Made by a program: the position numbers and the translations under genes. DNA of 64,000 nucleotides. Origin: Magnetospirillum aberrantis SpK. GTDB taxonomy: Bacteria; Pseudomonadota; Alphaproteobacteria; Rhodospirillales; Magnetospirillaceae. Shown here one piece after another: positions 26,221 to 35,500 of the stretch. The stretch's first letter is position 1. Each line of letters opens with the position of its first letter. The DNA lies in the NCBI RefSeq assembly GCF_011022235.1, contig NZ_JAAIYP010000001.1, forward strand, positions 1 through 64,000. The letters are read 5' to 3'. The notes below the pieces were generated by a model. That model did no database searches. It saw nothing but the letters and a program-made list of their open reading frames with translations, and was not told the DNA's origin.

Positions 26221-26245
26221 CCTACAAGCTTTCGCCTGAGTTCGA

Positions 26246-27442
26246 TTAGAACTGCAGCGACAGACCGGTCATGACGGCCCAGCCGTCGTTCTCGTTCGAC
26301 TGCAGGCTGTCTTCGCTGTCATACGAAGCATGGCCGATGGTGGCCAGAGCGTCGACACCGGCGCCCAGGGTGTACTTGCCGGACACCTGGTAGACGGTGA
26401 TCTCGTCTTCACCCTCGATGGCGGTCGAGCCATTGGCCTTCGACTGGTAGTACGAAGCGCTGATGGCGTACGGGCCGGAAGCGTACTGCAGGCCCAGATC
26501 CCAAGCGTGGGCGTTCAGGTCCAGAGTAGCGCCGGCCTGGGTGTTGCCACGATCGGCGACGACCGCACGATAGGACGAACCCAGGGTGAAGCCGGCATAG
26601 GACAGCTGACCACCGAAAGCGTATTCATTCACGCGATCGTCGGGCTGCGGAGCCGGGTTGCCGCCATTGGACAGGTTCGTGTCATAGGTGGCCCAGCCAG
26701 CCGAAGCGCGGACGCCAACGCCACCGAAGGTGTTGGAGTACAGAGCGCCGGCACCGAAGATTTCACCAACGGCGGGACCGGTCACACCCAAGTTAGCAGC
26801 GCTGGTGGAAGCGAGATTGCTCACACCACGGTTGTCTTCGCTCGCGCTCGGCTTGTAGGAACCGCCGACGGTCAGACCATAGAAGGTCGGAGCGACGTAG
26901 GTGATGCCTTCGGCGTCGTTGTCGGTGACGATGGCGGTGGTGTTCCAGCCGCGCTGCAGCGGGGTCACGCCGGAAACGTTGCTCGGGATCGCCAGGGCGT
27001 AGCCGCCGGTGATGATGCCGCCTTCGTTCCAGTTGCCAGCGGCATCCGGAGCGGAAACGTGCAGCAGGTAGGTGCCGTTGTTCTTGGAACCGACGATGAA
27101 CTTACCGAAGCCGCCGGCCAGCCAGACGTAGGACTCGTCGATGGTGTCGGTGGTCTGGTCGGTGTGGCCACCGGCTTCCAGCTGGATGTCGACACCGACC
27201 TGCAGGCCGTTGTCCAGGGTGGTCGAACCCGAGAAGTAAATCTCGTTGTCGCCCTTGATGTCGACGTTGTTGTAGTCGGCGTTGTTGGCACCCTGATAGG
27301 AATCGTCGCCCCAAGCGCCGACGACCCACCACTTGGAGAAGCCGCCCAGGTTCAGCTTGATCTTCTCGGAAGCCGAGGCAGTGCCGGCCGACAGCATGGT
27401 CGCGGCGACCAGCGCGGTGCTGGCGATAAGAACCTTCTTCAT
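26246..27442 (-). CDS. Gram-negative porin, copy 2
   Basis: A 398-residue outer-membrane porin paralogous to copy 1. The signal peptide MKKVLIASTALVAATMLSAGTASA and the mature start SEKIKLNLGGFSKWWVVGAW are almost the same, as are the last ~60 residues (YQVSGKYTLGAGVDALATIGHASY ... GLSLQF). Middle loops differ in length and sequence, for example NGGNPAPQPDDR near residue 270, as expected for surface loops. MKKVLIAS is preceded by GAGGAGATAAC. Both genes have separate leaders and terminators, so they can be regulated independently. Confidence 0.92.
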   Translation of the reverse strand: MKKVLIASTALVAATMLSAGTASASEKIKLNLGGFSKWWVVGAWGDDSYQGANNADYNNVDIKGDNEIYFSGSTTLDNGLQVGVDIQLEAGGHTDQTTDTIDESYVWLAGGFGKFIVGSKNNGTYLLHVSAPDAAGNWNEGGIITGGYALAIPSNVSGVTPLQRGWNTTAIVTDNDAEGITYVAPTFYGLTVGGSYKPSASEDNRGVSNLASTSAANLGVTGPAVGEIFGAGALYSNTFGGVGVRASAGWATYDTNLSNGGNPAPQPDDRVNEYAFGGQLSYAGFTLGSSYRAVVADRGNTQAGATLDLNAHAWDLGLQYASGPYAISASYYQSKANGSTAIEGEDEITVYQVSGKYTLGAGVDALATIGHASYDSEDSLQSNENDGWAVMTGLSLQF

Positions 27443-27713
27443 GTTATCTCCTCTCTTTGGCACGGGGATGCGAGACCACATCCGCACTCCAAAATGAACG
27501 AACGGCCTGATCTCGCCACGACGCCCCCTCCAAGTCAAGCAAGCGGGGGGCGAGCATGTGACGAAAGCTCCCCACTGTGGCGAATGTGCAACAGCGCGGA
27601 CGAGGCCGAACGAAGGAAGACGGCGGCGAAAGCAAACGCGACTTGCCGCCGAGGAACGGTCGTAGCATTCTCTGGCACGAAGAACCCCTGGGGCTCAGCA
27701 AGGTATCGAGGCG

Positions 27714-28247
27714 ATGAAGACGAAGTTGGCGAAGGTTGCGGTCCTGTCGGTCCTGGCGTTGTCCGCCGCCGCGCTCTCGGGTTGCGGCGAAGGCAAGGCG
27801 GTGTTTCCCACCAGGGACAAGGGCGACAGCGCGCCGCGCATGAGCAACGAACCGCGCGAGACGGTGTTCGGCCCCGAGGGCATGTTCGGCGACAGCAAGA
27901 AGAAAGGCGACGGCGACGCCGCCGGCATCGGCGTCAACTCGTTCCTGTGGCGGGCGTCGCTCGACACCATCGCCTTCATGCCCATCGCCACCGCCGACCC
28001 GTTCGGCGGCACCATCATCACCGACTGGTACACCTTGCCGGAAAGCCCGGCCGAACGGTTCAAGGTCAACGTCTTCATCCTGGACCGGGCGCTGCGCGCC
28101 GACGGCGTCAAGGTGTCGGTGTTCAAGCAGGTGCGCGACGCCATGGGCCAATGGGTCGACGTCAAGGTCGATCCCCGCATGGTCACCGACCTGGAAAACT
28201 CGATCCTGACCCGCGCGCGGCAGCTGCGCATCGTCTCGACCGAATAA
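27714..28247 (+). CDS. DUF3576 lipoprotein
   Basis: A 177-residue lipoprotein. The N-terminus MKTKLAKVAVLSVLALSAAALSGC ends in a lipobox (L-S-G-C, acylated cysteine near residue 24). The rest matches the alphaproteobacterial DUF3576 family: GIGVNSFLWRASLDTIAFMP, DPFGGTIITDWY and FILDRALRADGVKVSVFKQ. Function is not established; an envelope-assembly role is often assumed. It is the first gene of a plus-strand run DUF3576-leuS-lptE-holA, and the neighbour lptE also concerns outer-membrane biogenesis. The 270 nt upstream separate it from the divergent porin 2. Confidence 0.88.
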   Translation: MKTKLAKVAVLSVLALSAAALSGCGEGKAVFPTRDKGDSAPRMSNEPRETVFGPEGMFGDSKKKGDGDAAGIGVNSFLWRASLDTIAFMPIATADPFGGTIITDWYTLPESPAERFKVNVFILDRALRADGVKVSVFKQVRDAMGQWVDVKVDPRMVTDLENSILTRARQLRIVSTE

Positions 28248-28280
28248 TCGCGGGCTGGCGCCCGTCTTCTTGTTCAATTC

Positions 28281-28306
28281 CGATGCCCGGCCGCGTCCGG
28301 GCATCG
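28281..28306 (+). other. Stem-loop upstream of leuS
   Basis: CGATGCCCGG pairs with CCGGGCATCG (10 bp, perfect) over a 6-nt loop, 26 nt before leuS. No T-run follows. It shares the ATGCCCGG core with the dapD-dapE stem-loop. Confidence 0.65.
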
Positions 28307-28331
28307 CGCGTTAGGAAAGCCAAGGATCGTC

Positions 28332-30905
28332 ATGTCGCGCACCGACGAGCGTTACAATTTCAAGGAAACCGAGGCCAAGTGGCAGCGCACCTGGGAAGAG
28401 AGCGGCGCCTTCGTCGCGACCATCGATCCCGCGCGCCCGAAATATTTCGTGATGGAGATGTTCCCCTATCCGTCGGGGCGCATCCACATGGGTCACGTTC
28501 GCAACTACACGCTGGGCGACGTGGTGGCGCGGCATAAACGCGCCCAGGGCTTCAACGTGCTGCATCCCATGGGGTGGGACGCCTTCGGCCTGCCGGCCGA
28601 GAACGCAGCCATCGAGCGCGGCGTGCACCCCGCCAAGTGGACGCGCGAGAACATCGCCTCGATGCGCGAACAGTTGAAATCCATGGGCCTGTCCTACGAC
28701 TGGGGCCGCGAGGTCGCCACCTGCGAGCCGGAATATTATCGCCACGAACAGAAGATGTTCCTGGACTTCCTCAAGGCCGGACTGGTGTACCGCAAGGAAT
28801 CCTGGGTCAACTGGGACCCGGTGGAAAACACCGTGCTGGCCAACGAACAGGTCATCGACGGCCGCGGCTGGCGTTCGGGGGCCTTGGTGGAAAAGCGCCT
28901 GCTCAGCCAGTGGTTCCTGAAGATCACCGCCTTCGCCGACGACCTGTTGCAAAGCCTGAAGGGTCTGGACCGCTGGCCCGAGCGCGTGCGCGTCATGCAG
29001 GAAAACTGGATCGGCCGCTCCGAGGGCGCCAAGCTGAGCTGGGACGTCGTCGGGCGTTCCGAACGCCTGGAAATCTTCACCACCCGCCCCGACACCTTGT
29101 TCGGCGCCGCCTTCCTGGCCATTTCGCCCAACCATCCGCTGGCCGCCGAACTGGCACGGGGCAACGCCGAACTCACCGAGTTCATCGCCGAATGCAACCG
29201 CATGGGCACCTCGGAAGCGGCGCTGGAAACCGCCGAGAAGAAGGGCCTGGACACCGGCCTCAAGGCCAGGCACCCCTTCGTGCCGGGCTGGGAGCTGCCG
29301 ATCTACGTCGCCAATTTCGTGCTGATGGAATACGGCTCGGGCGCCATCTTCGGCTGTCCCGCCCACGACCAGCGCGACCTGGACTTCGCCCGGAAATACG
29401 GCCTGCCGGTCAAGCCGGTGGTGCTGCCGCCGGGCGAGGACGCCATCACCTTCGCGGTCGGCGACGAAGCCTGCGCCGGCGACGGCATCCTTTACAATTC
29501 CGACTTCCTGGACGGCTTGGGCGTCGAGGCGGCCAAGGCCGCGGCCATCGACCGCATCGAGAAGGAATCCTTGGGCGAGCGCACCGTCAACTGGCGCCTG
29601 CGCGACTGGGGCGTGTCGCGCCAGCGCTATTGGGGCTGTCCCATCCCCATCATCCATTGCGACAGCTGCGGCGCGGTGCCGGTGCCCGAGGCGGAACTGC
29701 CGGTGCGTCTGCCCGAGGACGTCACCTTCGACCGTCCCGGCAACCCGCTGGCCCACCACCCCACCTGGAAGGACGTGGCCTGTCCGTGCTGCGGCAAGCC
29801 GGCGCGGCGCGAGACCGACACCTTCGACACCTTCTTCGAATCGTCGTGGTATTTCGGCCGCTATTGCTCGCCCTTGGCCGAGACCGTGCCGTTCGAGAAG
29901 ACCGAGGCCGATTACTGGCTGCCGGTGGACCAGTATATCGGCGGCATCGAGCATGCGGTGCTGCACCTGCTGTATTCGCGCTTCTTCACCCGCGCCATGA
30001 AGACCTGCGGCTACCTTGAGGTGAAGGAGCCGTTCGACGGCCTTTTGACCCAGGGCATGGTCTGCCACGAAACCTACAAGGACGAAGCCGGCGCCTGGCT
30101 GTACCCCGACGAGGTGGTCAAGCAGGACGGCGGACTGGTCCACGCCGAAACCGGCCGCCCCGTGGCGTTGGGCCGTTCGGAAAAGATGTCCAAGTCCAAG
30201 CGCAACGTGGTGGACCCGGCCTACATCATCGACACCTACGGCGCCGACACCGCGCGCCTGTTCATGCTGTCCGACAGCCCGCCCGAACGCGACCTGGAAT
30301 GGACCGAGGCCGGCGTCGACGGTGCCTGGCGCTACGTCAACCGCCTGTGGCGTCTGGTCGGCACCGTGATCGAATCCTTGCCGCCGGCAGGAAGCACCAT
30401 GCCGGAACTGGGAGCCGAGGCGCTCAAGCTGCGCCGCCAGACCCACAAGACCATCGCCGGCCTGTCCGACGACCTGGAACGCTTCGCCTTCAACAAGGCG
30501 GTGGCGCGGCTGCGCGAGCTGACCAACGCGCTCGGCGAAGTCAAGCCCACCACCCCCGACCTGGCCTGGAGCCTGCGCGAGGGGTTGGAGGCCGCGCTGT
30601 TGATGGCGGCGCCGATGATGCCGCATCTGGCCGAGGAATTGTGGGCGGAACTGGGCCACGCCGAGGCGGTCACCGCGACCCCCTGGCCCAAGGCCGATCC
30701 CGCCCTGTTGGTCGAGGACAGCGTCACCGTGGCGGTTCAGGTCAACGGCAAGCTGCGCGCCACCATCGAGCTGCCCAAGGACGCCGATCCCAAGCTGGCG
30801 GAGGAAACCGCCCTTGCGCAGGCACCCGTTATCGCGGCAATGTCTGGGAAGACCCCGCGCAAGGTGGTGGTCGTGCCAAATCGGATCGTCAATGTGGTGG
30901 TCTAG
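28332..30905 (+). CDS. leuS: Leucyl-tRNA synthetase
   Basis: Class I synthetase that charges tRNA-Leu; 857 residues. The HIGH motif appears as [13 protein letters not shown] (about residues 40-52) and KMSKS as [11 protein letters not shown] (about 617-627). The CP1 editing domain lies between about 220 and 420. A zinc-type cysteine cluster is seen in HCDSCG ... CPCCGK, characteristic of bacterial LeuRS. The C-terminal anticodon domain ends in the typical [14 protein letters not shown] segment. The lptE start codon lies inside the last 14 nt of leuS, which couples the two genes. Confidence 0.97.
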   Translation: MSRTDERYNFKETEAKWQRTWEESGAFVATIDPARPKYFVMEMFPYPSGRIHMGHVRNYTLGDVVARHKRAQGFNVLHPMGWDAFGLPAENAAIERGVHPAKWTRENIASMREQLKSMGLSYDWGREVATCEPEYYRHEQKMFLDFLKAGLVYRKESWVNWDPVENTVLANEQVIDGRGWRSGALVEKRLLSQWFLKITAFADDLLQSLKGLDRWPERVRVMQENWIGRSEGAKLSWDVVGRSERLEIFTTRPDTLFGAAFLAISPNHPLAAELARGNAELTEFIAECNRMGTSEAALETAEKKGLDTGLKARHPFVPGWELPIYVANFVLMEYGSGAIFGCPAHDQRDLDFARKYGLPVKPVVLPPGEDAITFAVGDEACAGDGILYNSDFLDGLGVEAAKAAAIDRIEKESLGERTVNWRLRDWGVSRQRYWGCPIPIIHCDSCGAVPVPEAELPVRLPEDVTFDRPGNPLAHHPTWKDVACPCCGKPARRETDTFDTFFESSWYFGRYCSPLAETVPFEKTEADYWLPVDQYIGGIEHAVLHLLYSRFFTRAMKTCGYLEVKEPFDGLLTQGMVCHETYKDEAGAWLYPDEVVKQDGGLVHAETGRPVALGRSEKMSKSKRNVVDPAYIIDTYGADTARLFMLSDSPPERDLEWTEAGVDGAWRYVNRLWRLVGTVIESLPPAGSTMPELGAEALKLRRQTHKTIAGLSDDLERFAFNKAVARLRELTNALGEVKPTTPDLAWSLREGLEAALLMAAPMMPHLAEELWAELGHAEAVTATPWPKADPALLVEDSVTVAVQVNGKLRATIELPKDADPKLAEETALAQAPVIAAMSGKTPRKVVVVPNRIVNVVV

Positions 30906-31473
30906 AGCCCTTGTCTGTCTGATGGTGCTGGCGCTCGGCCCTGCGGGGTGCGGGTTCCAGCCCATTTACGCCAAGCCGCGTACCGCCGAAAGCTCGGCCA
31001 TGGCCACCCAGCTCGCCTCGATCCGGGTCTCCGGCATCGAAGATCGTCTGGGGCAGCAGGTGCGCAACAACCTGGTGGAAAGCCTGAGCCCGCGCGGCGA
31101 GCCGGCGCGGCCGCTCTATACGCTGAAAGTGGAGCTGAGCCAGTCGTCGGGCGGTTTCGCCAGCAGCAAGGACGGCAACGCCACCATCGAACGCCTGACC
31201 GTCAAGGCCGTTTACACCCTGAGTGAACAAACCAGCGGGCAGCAAGTCTATTCCGGTCAGGCGCGCAGCTTCACCAGTTTCCGCTATATCGGCCCGCGTT
31301 ATGCCAGCACCGCCGCCGAGCGTGATTCCGAAATCTCGGCAGCCAGCGAGATCGCCGCTTCGATCCGCACCGCGTTGACCGCGTTCTTCAGCGACCCCAA
31401 CACGTTCAAGAAGCGACAAGCGACAATCCAGCGGCAGCAGCCCATGCTGCCGACCACCACGGACCAACCCTGA
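30892..31473 (+). CDS. lptE: LPS-assembly lipoprotein LptE
   Basis: A 193-residue outer-membrane lipoprotein that plugs the LptD barrel and helps insert lipopolysaccharide. The signal region [20 protein letters not shown] ends at a cysteine followed by GFQPIYA, the usual LptE start after the lipobox. The -3 residue is Pro rather than Leu, so the lipobox is weak. The conserved body ([20 protein letters not shown]) fits the alphaproteobacterial form. The ATG at 30892 overlaps leuS by 14 nt. holA follows after 13 nt. The leuS-lptE-holA order is common in proteobacteria and supports the call. Confidence 0.9.
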   Translation: MWWSRALVCLMVLALGPAGCGFQPIYAKPRTAESSAMATQLASIRVSGIEDRLGQQVRNNLVESLSPRGEPARPLYTLKVELSQSSGGFASSKDGNATIERLTVKAVYTLSEQTSGQQVYSGQARSFTSFRYIGPRYASTAAERDSEISAASEIAASIRTALTAFFSDPNTFKKRQATIQRQQPMLPTTTDQP

Positions 31474-31486
31474 GGCCGGATAGACC

Positions 31487-32509
31487 GTGAAACTGACCGG
31501 TGCCAAGGCCGAAACGTTCCTCAGGGCTCCCGATCCTGCCATACGCGTGGTTCTGGTGTTCGGTCCCGACAACGGCCTGGTGCGCGAGCGGGTCACGCGA
31601 CTGGTCAAGGGAGTGGTCGCCGACGTGAACGACCCGTTCCGCGTCGCCGAGTTGACCCCCGCCATCCTCAAGGACGACCCCGCCCGGCTGGCCGACGAAG
31701 CGGCGGCCATGGCGCTGACCGGCGGACGCCGCGTGGTGGTGGTCCGCGACGCCGGCGATTCCGTCTCGTCGCTGTTCCAGGGATTCCTGGCCAATCCCAT
31801 GGGCGACGCCCTGGTGGTGGTCGAAGCCGGCGATCTGGGCCCGCGCTCAAGCCTGCGCAAGCTGTTCGAGGGCGCGGACACGGGCGCGGCCCTGGCCTCT
31901 TACGGCGACGAAGGCGGCAGTCTGGCCCATGTCATCCAGGAAGAGCTTAAGAACGCCGGTCTGACGCCCGACCCCGACGCCTTGGCCTATCTCATGGAAA
32001 ACCTGGGCGGCGACCGCCGCCTGACCCGTGCGGAACTCCAGAAACTGGCGCTCTACATGGGAGAGCCCGGCCGGGTGCGCATCGAGGACGCCCAGGCCTG
32101 TGTCGGCGACACCGCCTCGCTTTCCATGGACGACCTGGCCTTGGCCACCGCCGATGGCGACCACGCCACCGCCCAGCGCGTGCTGGACCGCCTGTTTCGC
32201 GAAGGCACCCACGCGGTGCCGGTACTGCGTGCGCTGTCACGCCATTTCCAACGCCTGCATTTCGCCGCCGGGCTGATGGGCCAGGGCAAGTCGGCCGACC
32301 AGGCCATGGCCGCGCTCAAGCCGCCGGTGATCTTCAAGGCCGCCGACCGCTTCCGCCGCCAGTTGAGCCGCTGGCCCGCCGACCGGGTGGGCCGCGCCCT
32401 GGAAGTGCTGATCGAGACGGAAACAGAATGTAAAACCACCGGCATGCCGGCTGAATCCCTGTGCTCGCGCACGGTGATGCAGTTGGCCAGGGCAGCGGGA
32501 CGGCGCTAG
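31487..32509 (+). CDS. holA: DNA polymerase III delta subunit
   Basis: A 340-residue clamp-loader subunit that opens the beta sliding clamp. The N-terminal AAA+-like domain I starts at VVLVFGPDNGLVRER; its P-loop is degenerate, as expected for delta, which does not hydrolyse ATP. Domain II and the helical collar domain III follow (TLRALSRHFQRLHFAAGL-type segment near 245-262). The start MKLTGAKAETFL lies 13 nt after lptE. The last gene of the run before a 58-nt gap and the NAD-GDH gene. Confidence 0.92.
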   Translation: MKLTGAKAETFLRAPDPAIRVVLVFGPDNGLVRERVTRLVKGVVADVNDPFRVAELTPAILKDDPARLADEAAAMALTGGRRVVVVRDAGDSVSSLFQGFLANPMGDALVVVEAGDLGPRSSLRKLFEGADTGAALASYGDEGGSLAHVIQEELKNAGLTPDPDALAYLMENLGGDRRLTRAELQKLALYMGEPGRVRIEDAQACVGDTASLSMDDLALATADGDHATAQRVLDRLFREGTHAVPVLRALSRHFQRLHFAAGLMGQGKSADQAMAALKPPVIFKAADRFRRQLSRWPADRVGRALEVLIETETECKTTGMPAESLCSRTVMQLARAAGRR

Positions 32510-32567
32510 ACCCGACCCCAGCCACCGTGCCGGTGGCCCCCGAGGACGCCACCAACGGAAGGCTGCC

Positions 32568-35500
32568 ATGATCCGCCCCGCCGATTTCCTGAAATCCACC
32601 CTGACCGAGGATATGTCCACCCGCGCCGCCACCCGTCTGGACCCGGTTCGCGCCCGGCTGGTGTCGCATCTGGCACCGCTTTATCTGGCCGGCGTCCCGG
32701 CGGCCGACCTTGAAGCGGTGGACGGCGAACAGATGTTCGCCGTCATGGTCGGGTTGCTGGATTTCGCCGCCGAACGGCCGATGAATGAACCGAAAATTCG
32801 CGTCTTCAACCCCGATCCCGACCGTGACGGCTGGGCCTCGCCGCATAGCGTGGTCGAAATCGTCAACGACGACATGCCGTTCCTGGTGGATTCGGTGGCC
32901 ATGGTGCTGGCCGGGGCGGGTATCGCCATCCACCAGTTGGTCCACCCCATCGTTCGCGCCACCCGCGACGACAAGAACGCCCTGACCGCGCTGGAGGGGG
33001 CGCCGACAGGGGGCGGCGCCAGCCTGGAATCGTTGATGCATGTGGAAATCGACCGCCAGGACGCCGAGGGCAAGGCCGCGCTGCTTGAACAACTGACCCA
33101 CACCCTGGGGCAGGCGCGGGCGGCGGTGGTGGACTGGCAGGCCATGCGTGAACGCATCCGCGCCGTGACCGCGGACCTTGACCGCGACAACGACGAGGAC
33201 GAGGCGACGGCTTTCCTCGATTGGCTTTACGACGACCACTTCACTTTCCTGGGCTATCGCCATTTCCTGCTGTCGGGCCACGGCGACGCCCCCGACATCC
33301 GGGTCGAACCCGCCCATTCCCTGGGCATCCTGCGCGACGAGACCTCGCATGTGTTCGACGACACCCTGGCGCTGTCGGACATGCCGCCCGAAATCCGCGC
33401 CTTCCTGACCCGGCCCGGCGCGTTGATGGTGACCAAATCGGCGCGCCACGCCCCGGTGCACCGGCCGGTGCACATGGACATCATCGGCATCAAGCATCTG
33501 GACAAGAAAGGCCGGGTGATCGGCCTGCACGCCTTCCTTGGCCTGTTCACCGCCGCCGCCTACACCCGCGCGCCGTCGGCCATCCCGCTGTTGCGGCGCA
33601 AGGTGAGCCGCGTCCAAAGCAACGCCGGCTTCCCCCCCTTCGGTCATGACGCCAAGGTTCTGGGCAACATCCTGGAAACCTATCCGCGCGACGAACTGTT
33701 CCAGATATCCGAGGCGCAGCTGACCGCCAACGCCCTTGGCATCCTGCACCTTCAGGACCGGCCGCGCGTGGCCTTGTTCGTGCGCCGCGACGAATTCGGC
33801 CGTTTCGTGTCGTGTCTGGTGTTCCTGCCGCGCGACCGCTACGACACCCCGCTCAGGCTGGCGGTCATCCGTCTGTTGGAACAGGCCTATGGCGGCCGTC
33901 TCGACGCCTATTACACCCAGGTCGCCGACGGTCCCCTGGCCCGGCTGCATGTGATCGTGCGCATTCCCGCCGGCAGCCGGCCCATGGCCGACGAGGCCGA
34001 GTTGCAATCGCGCATCGCCGAATTGGCGCGCTCCTGGTCGGATCATCTTCAAGCCGCCCTGGTCCAGGCCCATGGCGAGGGTGAGGGACTGCGGCTGGCG
34101 CGACGCTGGCGCGACGCCTTCCCGCTGTCCTATCGCGAGGCCCATTCCGCCCTGGCGGCGGTGGCCGACGTCGAGCGGCTGGAGGCGGTGACAAGCGGCG
34201 CCGACCTGGGCGTCAACCTGTACCGCCCGATCGAGGCCGGACCGGGACAGGCGCGGCTGAAGTTGCTGCATGCCGGTTCGACCGTGCCCTTGTCCGACGT
34301 CTTGCCGCTGCTCGAGGCCATGGGGCTCAGGGTCATCGCCGAAGTCCCGCACGAGGTCCGCCCGGCCGATGGCGGCGAAAGCGCCTGGATTCACGATTTC
34401 CAACTGGAAAGCGAGGCGCCGCTGGATCTGGCGGCGCGCGGCGCCGATTTCGAACAGGCGTTGCTGGCGGTGTGGCGGGGCGAGGCGGAAAGCGACGGCT
34501 TCAACCGTCTGGTGCTGGCCGCCGGCCTGAACTGGCGTCAGGTCATGGTGCTGCGCGCCTATGCCAAATATCTGCGTCAGGCCGGCTCGACCCTCAGCCA
34601 AGCCTATGTGGAACGCGCCTTGGCCGGCAATGCCGAACCGGCGGCACTTTTGGTCAAGCTGTTCGAGACCCGCTTCATTCCCGGCGGTGACGAGGACAAG
34701 GCGAGATCCGCCTTGGAAACCGCCCTGGAAAAGGTGTCAAGCGCCGACGACGACCGCATCCTGCGCCGCTTCCTCAACCTGATCGGCGCCACCCTTCGCA
34801 CCAATTACACGCTTGGGCGCCCCTATCTGTCGTTCAAGCTGGATTCGCGGGCGATCGACGACCTGCCGCTGCCACGGCCGATGGTGGAAATCTTCGTCTA
34901 CAGCCCGCGCATGGAAGGCATCCACCTGCGCGGCGGCAAGGTGGCGCGCGGCGGCATCCGCTGGTCCGACCGGCGCGAGGATTTCCGCACCGAAATCCTG
35001 GGCCTGATGAAGGCCCAGATGGTCAAGAACGCGGTGATCGTGCCGGTCGGCGCCAAGGGCGGCTTCGTGGTCAAGCGGCCGCCGGCCGGCGGCGACCGTG
35101 CGGCGCTTCAGGCCGAAGGCATCGAGTGCTACCGCACGCTGATCCGTGGCATGCTCGACCTGACCGACAACCTTGCCGGCGGCGCGGTGGTGGCGCCGGC
35201 CGGTCTGATCCGCCACGACGGCGACGATCCCTATCTGGTGGTCGCCGCCGACAAGGGCACCGCCACTTTTTCCGACATCGCCAACGGGTTGTCGCTGGAA
35301 TACGGCTTCTGGCTGGGCGACGCCTTCGCCTCGGGCGGATCGAAAGGCTACGACCACAAGGTCATGGGCATCACCGCGCGCGGCGCCTGGGAGGCGGTGA
35401 AACGTCATTTCCGCGAATTGGGCATCGACACCCAGGCCGAAAGCTTCACCGTGGTCGGCGTCGGCGACATGTCGGGCGACGTGTTCGGCAACGCCATGCT

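Larger units (their letters stand above)
25819..26245. other. Inter-porin region (427 nt, no gene)
   Basis: From right to left this gap holds the terminator of porin 2 (26190-26220), a short inverted-repeat element (26063-26146), an unassigned stretch, and the promoter and leader of porin 1 (25819-25912). The small open frames here have no ribosome site or family resemblance. Base composition is less GC-rich than the flanking genes. Confidence 0.8.

Noticed and set aside
30814-30891. Upstream extension of lptE to 30814
   Set aside because: It overlaps leuS by 92 nt and puts Arg/Cys/Trp-rich sequence before a good signal peptide.
28311-30965. 884-codon minus-strand open frame
   Set aside because: Antisense to leuS, which has intact HIGH and KMSKS motifs; composition is that of a shadow.
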